Source of the DNA: Acrocarpospora macrocephala
Lineage (GTDB): Bacteria > Actinomycetota > Actinomycetes > Streptosporangiales > Streptosporangiaceae
DNA: 64,000 bases
NCBI RefSeq assembly: GCF_009687865.1
Contig: NZ_BLAE01000007.1
Coordinates: 124,001 to 188,000 of the forward strand
Direction: 5' to 3'
The notes under the pieces are model-generated. The model was not told where the DNA came from. It made no database searches and saw only the letters and a program-made list of their open reading frames with translations. How positions within the stretch are numbered: the first letter of the stretch is position 1; each line of letters opens with the position of its first letter. The position numbers and the translations under genes were made by a program. Of this stretch, positions 33,257 through 42,645 are shown in pieces.

Positions 33257-36109
33257 CGCCCCGCTGTGAATGTAGGCGGCCCAGGCTGACGGATGATGCG
33301 GAGCACGTGAGCGGAGTGCCAGGAGGGCGGCGTGCAGGGCCGTCGAGGCACGGTCGGCGTCCACGCGTCCCCCCAGGGTCACGCCCGCATAGAAATCACG
33401 CATGACCCGGCTCGCCAGGCGATCGGGAATGGGCCACAGCGTCCCGATCACGTGCCGGTAGCCCGCAAGCTGGAACGCGGAGGTGATGTGGATCGCCTCG
33501 TCGGCCAGGGCCACCGCCGTCCGGTTTGTCGCGCACGCCGACAGATAGGCCAGGTCAGCCGTGGTCAGCCGTTGCCGGGCGATGTCGGCCACGGTGAGCA
33601 GCCGGCCGTCCGCGTCGGGGATCACCAGCGCGCTCTGGGAAGGGCTCGAGTCATCGGTGACGGCGTGGCAGGCGATATGGGCCCAGCCATGCGTGACCAG
33701 CGCGGTCAGCACGGCCGATCTGGTCGCCTCGTGGCCCTCAATGATCTTCACTGGAACCGGGAGGGCCGCGCTGACCAGGTGGGGCTCGCGCCGCGCCGCC
33801 GGAAGCGGTCGCTGCCCCGGTGCGGGGGGTGCGCCGATGGCGAGCACGCTCGTGGTAGGCACGGGGGACCGGGAGCGCGCGTGAGCCAACGCCCTCAGGG
33901 TCGGCACCGAGGAACATATGGCCAGGTCGAGCAGGCCGACGTCTCCGTCGGCGGGCTGCGCCGCGTGCAGCGGGAGGAAGGTCAGCAGCCCGGTGGCCAC
34001 CCAGTAGAGCCGGATCGGCGCCGGCAGGTCGAGTTCCGCGAGGACGGGCGCCGCGACCGCCCGCCATAGCCAGTCCAGTACGCCCGACAACTCCACTTCC
34101 GCGATTCCGCCGGCCCCCTCGTCCAGGCGGGCCACAACGGCGACCTGTTCCACCAGGGCCGCGGGCTGGAGCAGCGGAAGGTGCACGTTCCGGACGCCCT
34201 GGGTGGTCAGGATGAGCGCGTCCGAGCGCAGCTCGCTGACGTTCACCACCACGATCGGACCGTGTTCTGCGAGCGGCAGCAGGTCCGCGAGCGCGGGCGG
34301 CCGCAGGAAGCGCGCGAAGCGCGGCACCGCGCGGATGCGGTCGACGACGTCGGTGAAATCGGCGGCGTGCCGGCGGCGCTGGGCGCTGACCGCGGCCGGC
34401 GCGGCGTCCAGCGGAGTCGGGGCGTCGAGCAGACGGCAGATCCGGTCGAATCGTTCGGCCAGGTCGGGCATGTGTTCCCGCAGGTCCGTCAGCTCGGTGC
34501 GGGCGTCGATGGCCTGGCCGAGCAGCAGCCCACGGCCCTGTTCCAGCAGCGTGAGCGCCTTGCCGGGGTCATCGAGCTGGAGCGCGCAGGCGGCGGCGTC
34601 ACTGGCGATCATTATGTGGCGGGCCAGCTCCCGTTCCTGATCCTCGCGGCCGAGCTCGCGGGGCGCCAGCAGCCCGAGCAAGGTGATCGCCTGTTCCAGG
34701 CCCGCCAAAGCGTCGATCCACCGGCCGGCGTCCGCCGCGACCCGCCCCCAGGCGGTGGCCGTCGCCACCCGGATCCGCGGGCGTACCCCTTCCAGCCCTG
34801 TCGCCCGGCGGAAGTCTGCGATGGCTTCGGCGCGCAGCTGTTCCTCGTGCGTCCGCTCGAAGAGGTCGAAGCGGGTGCCCGCCAGGTTGGACAGGTAGGC
34901 GCCCAGGTCGGGATGGCCGGGCGGGCATTGATCGACAGCCTGCTCGTACGCCTGGATGGCCTGGTCGGCGGCGGCCCGCTCCTGGCCGAGGCGGAATCGG
35001 TCACGCAGCACGTTGCCCAGGTTGCACAGGTAGGCGGCCCGTCGTGGATGCCCCTCCGGAGTGACGCGCACCGCCAGCAGGCACACCTCGATCGCCTGGT
35101 CCAGGTCGGCGTGCCCGCCGGTCTGGTCGGCCTTCATCCGCAGGGCGGCGCCCAGGTTGGACAGCCGGCCGCCGAGGCCGGGATCGTCCTCCGGCGTACG
35201 GTCGACGGCGGCGCGGGCCGCGACGACGGCCTCCTCGATGTCGCCGGGATCAGCCGTCCGATCGAACCGGGTCAGGAAGGCGGCGCTGAGGTTGGCCAAT
35301 CTGCCTGGCAGGCCAGGGTCGTGCCCGGCGGTGGCCACGACGGCGGCTCGGCCGGCGTCAAGCGCTTCGTCCAGATCGCCGCCGTCCCCGGTGTGCTCGT
35401 AGCGCGTCTGGAGCGCGCCGCACAGGTTGGACAGGATGCGCGGCCGATGCGCGGCGGCGCCCCCGGCGGAGGCGGCCAGGCGGCCGAGCGCGATCGACTG
35501 GTCGAGGTCGGCCCGGACGCCGGTGTGCTCATAGCGTGCCTGGTAGGCGCCGGCCAGGTTGGCCAGGACTCCGGCGCGTTCGAGGTAACCCTCCGGCATG
35601 GCGTCGACCGCCTGCCGGCACGCGGCGATCGCCGCGTCCATGTCCCCCTCGGCGCCCGTCGCCTGGAATCTGATCCGCAGGCACAGTCCCAGGTTCGTCT
35701 GCACGACGACGCGCACGTCCGGGCTGAGTGCGGGGATCGCCGCGACTCGCCGGTTGAGCTGGACGGCCTCCTCCAGGTCCGCGTCCTGGCCGGTGGTGTC
35801 GAAGCGGATGCGCAGCATGTTCGCCAGGTTCACCAGGACGGCGACCTGATCGGGGTGGTCGTCGGCGCAACGGGCGACGGCGCCGCGGTGCGCCGCGACC
35901 GCGTCGTCGAGGTCGTGACGGTCACCCGACCGCTCGTACCGCTGGTGCAGCGCGACCCCGAGCGTGGAGAGCACGGCGGCGTCGGCGGACGGTTCCGCCG
36001 CCAGCCGGCGCAGCAGGTGGACAGCCTGGTCGAGCAGTCCGTCGTCGCCCGTTCGCCAGGCGTGTTCCAGCAGGTCAACGGCATCGTTGTACGCCGTGGA
36101 GTCCGTCAT
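33248..36109 (-). CDS. TPR-CHAT protein 2
   Basis: 953 residues from ATG 36109 (MTDSTAYNDAVDLL), five bases after the stop of the third CHAT gene, so the two form one operon. Residues about 1-480 are at least ten near-regular 40-residue helical repeats of the type RYEHTGDRADLDQAIAL found in actinobacterial TPR-CHAT proteins. A C-terminal CHAT domain follows with GPIVVVNVSELRSDALIL, His in HIACHAVTD, Cys in LSACATNR and VIGTLWPIPD. Catalytic His and Cys are both present. It is expected to be a cytoplasmic regulated protease with the repeats as sensor or scaffold. Confidence 0.75.
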   Translation of the reverse strand: MTDSTAYNDAVDLLEHAWRTGDDGLLDQAVHLLRRLAAEPSADAAVLSTLGVALHQRYERSGDRHDLDDAVAAHRGAVARCADDHPDQVAVLVNLANMLRIRFDTTGQDADLEEAVQLNRRVAAIPALSPDVRVVVQTNLGLCLRIRFQATGAEGDMDAAIAACRQAVDAMPEGYLERAGVLANLAGAYQARYEHTGVRADLDQSIALGRLAASAGGAAAHRPRILSNLCGALQTRYEHTGDGGDLDEALDAGRAAVVATAGHDPGLPGRLANLSAAFLTRFDRTADPGDIEEAVVAARAAVDRTPEDDPGLGGRLSNLGAALRMKADQTGGHADLDQAIEVCLLAVRVTPEGHPRRAAYLCNLGNVLRDRFRLGQERAAADQAIQAYEQAVDQCPPGHPDLGAYLSNLAGTRFDLFERTHEEQLRAEAIADFRRATGLEGVRPRIRVATATAWGRVAADAGRWIDALAGLEQAITLLGLLAPRELGREDQERELARHIMIASDAAACALQLDDPGKALTLLEQGRGLLLGQAIDARTELTDLREHMPDLAERFDRICRLLDAPTPLDAAPAAVSAQRRRHAADFTDVVDRIRAVPRFARFLRPPALADLLPLAEHGPIVVVNVSELRSDALILTTQGVRNVHLPLLQPAALVEQVAVVARLDEGAGGIAEVELSGVLDWLWRAVAAPVLAELDLPAPIRLYWVATGLLTFLPLHAAQPADGDVGLLDLAICSSVPTLRALAHARSRSPVPTTSVLAIGAPPAPGQRPLPAARREPHLVSAALPVPVKIIEGHEATRSAVLTALVTHGWAHIACHAVTDDSSPSQSALVIPDADGRLLTVADIARQRLTTADLAYLSACATNRTAVALADEAIHITSAFQLAGYRHVIGTLWPIPDRLASRVMRDFYAGVTLGGRVDADRASTALHAALLALRSRAPHHPSAWAAYIHSGASG

Positions 36110-36114
36110 GATCT

Positions 36115-39100
36115 CTACGCGCCCATGTGCACATACACTGCCCAAGCATAAGGATGCCGGGAGTAGCGGTCGCGCAACCGCCGGTTCGCGTCGTGCACCG
36201 TCCACGGCAGCCGGCTGAGATCGTCACTGTCCGCCAGTCGTCCGTACACCGCCTTGCTCATGTGCAGAGCCGGACGGTCGATGACCGGCCACAGGGTGGC
36301 GATCACCTGCCGGAAGCCGGCCACGAGCAGGGCCGACGCCAGGTGCATGGCCTCGTCCGACAGGGCTGGACCGGTGCGCGCGGCCTCGCAGGCGGCCAGG
36401 AACGCCAGCTCGGCGCCCGGCAGGCTCAGCCGCGCGAGGTCCACCGCGGCCAAGGAGCCGCCTTCTTCGCCGGTAAGTAACAGGCTGCTCTTGGACGGAT
36501 TCACCAGATCGATTCTGGTGTGGCAGGCGAAGTGCGCACGGCGGTGCTGAGGCATGGCCGTCCGCACCGCGGCGCGCGTGGCACCCGCACCGACAAGGGC
36601 GGTGACCTTGCCAGGGAACAGGTCGGCCAGAAGCCGTGCCTCCTTGGCCGCAGCGGGGAGCCGCGGCGCTCCGATCATGTCCGGAATCGCCACAACCATG
36701 ATCTCCGCGACATCACGAGCCGGCTCCGGTGGCCTCCGGGCATGGGCCAGCGCCGCGAGCGTGGGCACGGAAGAGCAGACGATCCGATCCAGCAGGTTCA
36801 TGGCGTTCTCCCGCGACGCCGGGTCGTGCCGTCCCGCGGCGTGGAGAGGCAGCAGGGACAGCAGTCCGGTGGGACACCACCACATCCGCGGCGCCCACGT
36901 GTCCGTTCGCGCCAGGCTGCCCATTCGCGCCAGGCGGTCAAGAACGGGATGCGCGATGGTGTCCCAGAGCCACGCCAGAATCTCGGACAGGTCCGCTTCC
37001 GCCCCGACCGCCTCTTCCTCGGTGGACTCCGGCGACCGGTGCGTCTCCAGTGCGACGAGGAACCGGCCCACTTGGTGGCGTACGGCGTCCGGGGTCAGCC
37101 CGGGCAGCCGGAGCTCGTCCAAGCCGTCGCGCGTGAGCAGGAGCGCGTCCGACCGCAGGCGGCTCACATTGAGCATGACGATCGGTCCCGGCGCGGCCAG
37201 CGCCCGGATCGCCACCTCGTCCGGCCACTGTTCCGGTGGCTGCGCGGAATTCTCACCGGCGAGCGCGTGGCTGAGCACGAGGCCGCGGCCACGTTCGAGC
37301 AGCTGGACGGCGGCGAGCGGATCACCGTTGTTCAGGGCGCAGGCGGCGGCGTCCGTGCCGAGGCCGCCGAGGCGGGCCAGTTCGAATTCCTGATCGGTCG
37401 TGGGGAGGTCACGAGGCGCGACGGTGCGCAGCAGCCGTACCGCCTCGGCCAGCCCAGCCACGCCCTCGGCCCAGTCCTGGGCGTTCGCCGACCAGTTTCC
37501 CCACCGTGCGGCGGCTCGAATCCGGACGGCCGCGGGCCCCGCGGGCACGTGGGCCGCGCCGCGTGCGGCCGTCACCGCCTGGGCCAGGTCGCCGGTGTCG
37601 CCCGTGAGCTCATAGCGGGTACGGATGGCGACCGCCAGGTTGGCGAGGCAGGTGGACAGGAAGGGGCTCGCCGACGGACAGGCCCGGACCGCCTGCTCGC
37701 CCGTGCCGACGGCCGCGTCCAGGTCGGCGACGTCATGGGTGGCCTCGTAGCGGGTCAGCAGGGCATCGGCCGTGTTGGACAGGTACATCGCACGGCGCGG
37801 GTGGCCCGCCGCGACCGCCACGGATCGGCGCCCGGCCGCGATGGCCTCGTCCAGGTGCGCCTGTCCCCCGGATGTGCCGGCGGCCTGGCTCAGCAGGATG
37901 TTGCACAGGTTGGACAGCCGGCCCGGCAGATCCGGATCGTGTTTCCCCGAGCCGGTCACGGCCTCGCGCATCGCGGCGATCGCCCGATCGAGGTCACCGG
38001 CGACGCCCAGGCGCTGATATCGGGAGTGCGCCGCCAGGCCAAGGTTGGTCAGCGCCATGAGGCGTTCGGGGCGCCCGGACGGCAGGAGCCGCAGCGCCGC
38101 CTCGCCGGACTCCACGGCCTCGTTCAGGTCGGCCGATTCGTTGGTGTAACGGAAACGCGCGCGGAGGTTGTCGCAAAGGTTCAAATATGCGGCGGCGCGG
38201 ACCAGATCCGTCGCGCCCGGCTCCGCCACGGCCTGCCGTGCGACGGCGACCGACTCTTCCAGCTCGGCGTATCCGCCGGTCCCCTCATAGAGGCTGTACA
38301 GCGCGGTGGCCAGGTTGCACGCCCGGGCCGTACGCTGCCGGTGCCCGGCCGGCGTCATCTCGACCGCCTCCCGGGCCGTGTCGACGGCCTGCCGCGCGTC
38401 CTCGACGCTGCCCGTCCATTCGGCGCGGAACCGCAGGGCCACCGACAGGTTGGACAACCGGTCGGCGCGGACCGGATCGCCCACCGGCGTGGCCGCAACG
38501 GCTTCCCCGCTCAGCGACACGGCCGTGTCGAGGTCGTCCCCTTGCCCCGCGCAGTCGAAGCGCCGCCGGTACGCGACCGCCAGGCATGCCACGGCGACGA
38601 GCCGGCCGGGGTCTCCGCCGGGGAAGGCCGCGGCCGCCTGCCGGGCCGCCTCGATCGCCTGGTCGAGGTCGGCCGCGTCACCCCGGCATTCGTACCGCTG
38701 CTGAAGGGCGATGGAAAGGTTGGTCAGGCATGGGGCGTACTCCTCGTCGTCGAGCCCTATCGCGCCGACGACCCGGCGAAAGAGACGAACGACCAGATCG
38801 GCGGCGTCGGCGTCGCCCGTCTGGACCGTGTGGTCGGCCAGGGTGTGCGCGAGGCCGTGCCAGATGTCGTACGGCCTGACCACGCCCGGCCCCACGGTCG
38901 CGAAGAACTCGGCGAGTTCGGGCGGCACCCGGCTCTGGTCGGCCGTCCACACCGGGGCCAGCAGCGCGAGGGCGGGGATGAGGTCCCGATCGTCGTCCTC
39001 ATCGTCGCGGTGACCGCTGCGGCACCACATGAGCAGGCCGGTCACCCGGGCGACCGCCAGATCCTGCGCGGCGCCCGGCACGTGGACGAGCAGCTCACCG

Positions 39101-39234
39101 GTCACCTTGAGCGCGTCGGGCGACAGAACCGCCTGGTCGTCCCCGGACGCGTAACGGCGCACGCGTTCGCGGACGTCCTCAAGCAGCCGCTCACGTGCCT
39201 CCTCGCCAAACCCGGGCACTCGAAATTCGTTCAC
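36115..39234 (-). CDS. TPR-CHAT protein 3
   Basis: 1039 residues from GTG 39234; the frame stays open to ATG 39348, but that extension is Arg-rich and lacks a ribosome site. An N-terminal helical region (about 1-170) precedes more than ten 40-residue repeats (for example ATALYSLYEGTGGYAELEES) to about 660. The C-terminal CHAT domain has GPIVMLNVSRLRSDALLL, HFACHTRID and FLAACEAAR, so the His/Cys pair is intact, followed by VIATLWPV. It is closely related in plan to the downstream protein 2 and the pair probably arose by duplication. It is divergent from the phosphatase gene with roughly 160 bases between. Confidence 0.75.
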   Translation of the reverse strand: MNEFRVPGFGEEARERLLEDVRERVRRYASGDDQAVLSPDALKVTGELLVHVPGAAQDLAVARVTGLLMWCRSGHRDDEDDDRDLIPALALLAPVWTADQSRVPPELAEFFATVGPGVVRPYDIWHGLAHTLADHTVQTGDADAADLVVRLFRRVVGAIGLDDEEYAPCLTNLSIALQQRYECRGDAADLDQAIEAARQAAAAFPGGDPGRLVAVACLAVAYRRRFDCAGQGDDLDTAVSLSGEAVAATPVGDPVRADRLSNLSVALRFRAEWTGSVEDARQAVDTAREAVEMTPAGHRQRTARACNLATALYSLYEGTGGYAELEESVAVARQAVAEPGATDLVRAAAYLNLCDNLRARFRYTNESADLNEAVESGEAALRLLPSGRPERLMALTNLGLAAHSRYQRLGVAGDLDRAIAAMREAVTGSGKHDPDLPGRLSNLCNILLSQAAGTSGGQAHLDEAIAAGRRSVAVAAGHPRRAMYLSNTADALLTRYEATHDVADLDAAVGTGEQAVRACPSASPFLSTCLANLAVAIRTRYELTGDTGDLAQAVTAARGAAHVPAGPAAVRIRAAARWGNWSANAQDWAEGVAGLAEAVRLLRTVAPRDLPTTDQEFELARLGGLGTDAAACALNNGDPLAAVQLLERGRGLVLSHALAGENSAQPPEQWPDEVAIRALAAPGPIVMLNVSRLRSDALLLTRDGLDELRLPGLTPDAVRHQVGRFLVALETHRSPESTEEEAVGAEADLSEILAWLWDTIAHPVLDRLARMGSLARTDTWAPRMWWCPTGLLSLLPLHAAGRHDPASRENAMNLLDRIVCSSVPTLAALAHARRPPEPARDVAEIMVVAIPDMIGAPRLPAAAKEARLLADLFPGKVTALVGAGATRAAVRTAMPQHRRAHFACHTRIDLVNPSKSSLLLTGEEGGSLAAVDLARLSLPGAELAFLAACEAARTGPALSDEAMHLASALLVAGFRQVIATLWPVIDRPALHMSKAVYGRLADSDDLSRLPWTVHDANRRLRDRYSRHPYAWAVYVHMGA

Positions 39235-39392
39235 AACGCAAGCCTGACACCGGGCTTCGCGCAATCCCCCTCGAAGCCACCGATGTCCCGTCCGGAACGC
39301 CCGTGCCGTGTTCACCGGGCTTTCGGCGAGGCGCTGTTTCTGTGTCATGCCGGAGATGCTGGGCGGTCGGCGGGGGGCGATGTCATTTGGTC

Positions 39393-40979
39393 GTGATCGC
39401 GAACTCCGCTGCGCAGTCCCGGCCGGACCGTCGCCGTTTCCTCGGCGGAATCGGGGCCGTCGCCGGACTGGCGGCTTTCAGCCAGGTGCCGCTGGAGGGC
39501 AGTGCGCTCGCCGCCCCGCGCGTCCGCGGTGGCGAATACCCGTTCAAGCTCGGCGTCGCCTCGGGCGATCCGACGCCGTACGGCGTGGTGCTGTGGACCC
39601 GGCTCGTCCCCGAGCTGTTCAGTCCCGACGGTGGCATGCCGAGCCGGCCGGTGCCGGTCGACTGGCAGATCGCGCTCGACGCGGGTATGCGGAAGGTCGT
39701 CAAGCGGGGCACGGTGTCGGCCCTGCCCGAGCTGGCGCACTCGGTGCACGTCGAGGTCGAAGGGCTCGAGCCGGATCGGGAGTACTACTACCGCTTCCGT
39801 TACCGCGGCGACGTCTCCGAGGCGGGCCGCACCCGTACCGCGCCGCGCGAGCACGGCGCGCTGGGCGCGCTGAGCTTCGCGTTCGCCTCCTGCCAGGACT
39901 GGACGCACGGCTTCTACTCGGCCTACCGCAGCATGGCCGAGGAGGATCTCGATCTCGTGATCCACCTGGGCGACTACGTGTACGAGTACGGCATCCCGGC
40001 CGACGGCGGCGCGCGCCAGACCCCGACGCCGGACGTGCTGCGCGAGGGACCCACCGACCTCGACCGCTGGCGGATGCAGTACGCGCTCTACAAGTCCGAC
40101 CCGGACCTGCAGCGCGCCCACGCCCGCTTCCCGTGGCTGGTCACCTGGGACGATCACGAGGTCCAGAACGACTACGCCGGGAACTACGACGGCACGATCA
40201 GCGCGTCCCGCGTGGCGGCGTACAAGGCCTGGTACGAGCACCAGCCCGTGGGCCGCCGGTCGCTACCGCGCCGGGACGGATCGCTGCTGCTCTATCGCCG
40301 GCGCGGCTGGGGCCGCCTGGCCCAGCTCGACGTGCTCGACACGCGGCAGTATCGTACGGCGCCGCCGTGCGGCTGGGGTGAGGCGCCGGCGTGCGACGCC
40401 GGCAACGACCCGGCGAAGGGGACCATGCTCGGCGCCACCCAGGAGAAGTGGCTGCTCGACGGGCTGCGCGACAGCAAGGCCCGCTGGAACGTCATCGCGA
40501 CGAGCGTGATGATGGCGCGCCTGGACCACGACGGCCCGACCGGCGACATCATCTGGCACGACGCGTGGGATGGCTTCCCGGCCTCCCGCAGGGCCATCAC
40601 CGACACCTTCACCGCGGCCAAGGTGCGCAACCCCGTGCTCGTCGCCGGCGACTGGCACTCCACCTTCGTCAACGACATCACGAGCGACTTCGACAATCCC
40701 GACTCGCCGGTCGTGGCGACGGAGTTCGTCGGCACCTCCATCAGCACCAACGGCGACGGTGAGGTGTACGGGCCGTACTACGGGCCGATGATCCAGTGGA
40801 ACCCGCACATCACGTTCTTTGACGGCGATCGCCGCGGCTACGTCACCTGCCGGCTCAATGCGGACGAATGGCGGACCGACCTGCGGATGGTGCCGACGGT
40901 CAGCCGGGCGGACGCGGCCGCGACGACCTTCGCGTCGTTCGTGATCGAGGACCGCAAGCCGGGTGCGGTGAGAATCTGA
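39393..40979 (+). CDS. phoD: Tat-exported alkaline phosphatase D (PhoD family)
   Basis: 528 residues. GTG 39393 is used; TTG 39387 is better spaced from GGGGGGCGA and is nearly as likely. The twin-arginine signal SRPDRRRFLGGIGAVAGLAAF directs export. A PhoD N-terminal beta domain is followed by the phosphodiesterase/phosphatase domain with the metal ligands in ASCQDW, HLGDYVYEYG, WDDHEVQNDY and the C-terminal AGDWHSTF. The reaction is Ca/Fe-dependent release of phosphate from phosphoesters outside the membrane. It converges closely (six bases) on the HD-domain gene. A PHO box was not recognised. Confidence 0.85.
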   Translation: MIANSAAQSRPDRRRFLGGIGAVAGLAAFSQVPLEGSALAAPRVRGGEYPFKLGVASGDPTPYGVVLWTRLVPELFSPDGGMPSRPVPVDWQIALDAGMRKVVKRGTVSALPELAHSVHVEVEGLEPDREYYYRFRYRGDVSEAGRTRTAPREHGALGALSFAFASCQDWTHGFYSAYRSMAEEDLDLVIHLGDYVYEYGIPADGGARQTPTPDVLREGPTDLDRWRMQYALYKSDPDLQRAHARFPWLVTWDDHEVQNDYAGNYDGTISASRVAAYKAWYEHQPVGRRSLPRRDGSLLLYRRRGWGRLAQLDVLDTRQYRTAPPCGWGEAPACDAGNDPAKGTMLGATQEKWLLDGLRDSKARWNVIATSVMMARLDHDGPTGDIIWHDAWDGFPASRRAITDTFTAAKVRNPVLVAGDWHSTFVNDITSDFDNPDSPVVATEFVGTSISTNGDGEVYGPYYGPMIQWNPHITFFDGDRRGYVTCRLNADEWRTDLRMVPTVSRADAAATTFASFVIEDRKPGAVRI

Positions 40980-40984
40980 GGCAA

Positions 40985-41938
40985 TCAGATGGGCTCGTCT
41001 GGTTGGTCGAGACCGAGTTTCTTGCGCAGGCAGGTGACGCCGGCGTGGAGGACGGGAGGCACGGTGATCAGGATGACCGCGGCGTCGCCGAGGCTGTTGC
41101 GTGCGGTCTCCACGATCATCCAGCCGAGCAGCACGGTCAGCGGGGTCCAGGTGCGCAGGTCTGTCCGCAAGATCCAGCGGAGAACGGTCAGGGTGTGCCG
41201 TGTCGGGCGGCGCAGGGTGAGAGCCAGAGCGGGCATGCTGAGGGCCAGCCTGAGCGCGAAGCGGGTGCGGGTCCGGCGGTCCCGCAGCACGTCGAGCTCG
41301 CCGAGCCATTCGTCCAGATAGCTCGCTCTGACCGCCGCTGGGAGGAGCAGCGCGCCGAGGGCGAGCATCTGGTACGTCGCGCCGGTGTCCCCGGGGAGGT
41401 GGGTCAGGCGGTCGCGTGCGATCGATTCGAGTTCGTCGGCGATGGCCCGCAGGCCGAGGCGCCCGGCCAGCGGTGCCACGATGTCCAGCGTCTGCCGACT
41501 CTTCAGCCGTTGTTTCTCCTGGTCGAGGTGCTGGATGGTGCGCATGTTGTGGAGCCGGTCGAGCACCTTCAGGGCGAGGGTGCGGTCGTCCGCGGCGTCG
41601 ATGGCCGCCTGATCGTGCCTTTGGTCGAGCTCGGTCATGCTCTGGACCAGCGTGGCGATCTCGTCGCCGAACTCCGCGCGGAGCTGTGCGGCGTCGCATC
41701 CGGTGTCCTCGATGACATCGTGGAGCAGGGCAGCGCAGACGGTGGCACAGTCCAGGCCGGCGTCGATCGCGATCTCCGCCACGGCGACGGGGTGCGTGAT
41801 GTACGGGTCGCCGCTCTTGCGCACCTGGCCCGCATGGCGACGGGCGGCGAACTCGTAGGCGCGCTGGATCCTGTCACGCTCCGCAGCCGTGAATTCGGCG
41901 GGCAGCCGGGCCAGCAGCGGCTCCACCAGGCCGGTCAT
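40985..41938 (-). CDS. HD-domain protein, RelA/SpoT hydrolase-like
   Basis: 317 residues from ATG 41938, overlapping the PadR stop by four bases. Residues about 20-190 are an HD domain as in RelA/SpoT hydrolases: FAARRHAGQVRKSGDPYITHP, then AALLHDVIEDT (His-Asp pair), MTELDQ and LKVLDRLHNMRTI. No synthetase or TGS domain follows; instead there is a C-terminal region with one or two hydrophobic segments (TPLTVLLGWMIVETA). It may hydrolyse (p)ppGpp or a related nucleotide at the membrane. The coupled PadR regulator suggests inducible expression. Confidence 0.75.
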   Translation of the reverse strand: MTGLVEPLLARLPAEFTAAERDRIQRAYEFAARRHAGQVRKSGDPYITHPVAVAEIAIDAGLDCATVCAALLHDVIEDTGCDAAQLRAEFGDEIATLVQSMTELDQRHDQAAIDAADDRTLALKVLDRLHNMRTIQHLDQEKQRLKSRQTLDIVAPLAGRLGLRAIADELESIARDRLTHLPGDTGATYQMLALGALLLPAAVRASYLDEWLGELDVLRDRRTRTRFALRLALSMPALALTLRRPTRHTLTVLRWILRTDLRTWTPLTVLLGWMIVETARNSLGDAAVILITVPPVLHAGVTCLRKKLGLDQPDEPI

Positions 41939-42264
41939 GACGTCGCCGGCCGGAGGTTCACGGCCGGTCCGCGGGACCGCTCGGCTCGCTCGATGGCGGC
42001 GCGAGCCCGAAGCGCGCCCTCTTCGGTCAGCGTGTAGTAATACCGGGCGCGGCGCCCCTGGGCCAGGTGCTCGGCCGGGGACTCCTTGCGGCGTTCGATC
42101 CAACCGAATTCACGCTCCAGCCGGGCCAGGATCGGGTAGATGGTGCCGCTGGGCTGGCGCGTCTTCTCGCACAGTTCCAGCCCGTAGCGGCGCTTGGCCG
42201 GGTCGGACAGCATCTCTTCCAGCACGAGCATCGTCTGCAGGGTCATTCGCGGACCATCCGTCAT
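41935..42264 (-). CDS. PadR family transcriptional regulator
   Basis: 109 residues; ATG 42264, with ATG 42246 as alternative. Winged-helix features: MLVLEEMLSDPAKRRYGLELCEKT, PSGTIYPILARLEREFGWIERR and the wing GRRARYYYTLTEEG. It is the first gene of a two-gene operon with the HD-domain protein. A/T-rich dyad-like sequence immediately upstream (GATATCTAGAGTCC) may be its operator, but the match is imperfect. The 42265-42645 region otherwise holds only the promoter region of the acyltransferase. Confidence 0.8.
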   Translation of the reverse strand: MTDGPRMTLQTMLVLEEMLSDPAKRRYGLELCEKTRQPSGTIYPILARLEREFGWIERRKESPAEHLAQGRRARYYYTLTEEGALRARAAIERAERSRGPAVNLRPATS

Positions 42265-42645
42265 ATGTCGGACTCTAGATATCCAACGCGGAACGTGACA
42301 TCACCTCACGGGTGATAACCATCTGACCAGTCGCCAGGCCGGATCAAGGCTCCTGATCGCCGCCTGGTGGATCTGCTCGATCTTGTTCACTTCCGGCATT
42401 CTCCAAATCCGCGGTCCAGCACATCATGATCGGCGATCACTCGCTTCAAGGGGATTGAAAGTTCACTGAAGGCGGATGGAGCTATTTCTAAATATGCCCA
42501 GATCGAAGGCTTTTCAGAACCTCGGATTCGGCGAAAGACCACCCTTGTGAATTGAGGCGTGTGCGTACTTATCCGCATTGCGGATTCCGCCATCCTCATC
42601 GTCGCCGTACCGGAACAGATTTGCCCTACTCACCGGGAAGGCGTG

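Noticed and set aside
34181-39396. Very long plus-strand frames (656 and 958 codons) opposite the two CHAT genes
   Set aside because: They mirror the repeat-rich CHAT genes, are extremely rich in Arg, Gly and Gln, and lack any recognisable domain; shadows of biased codons.
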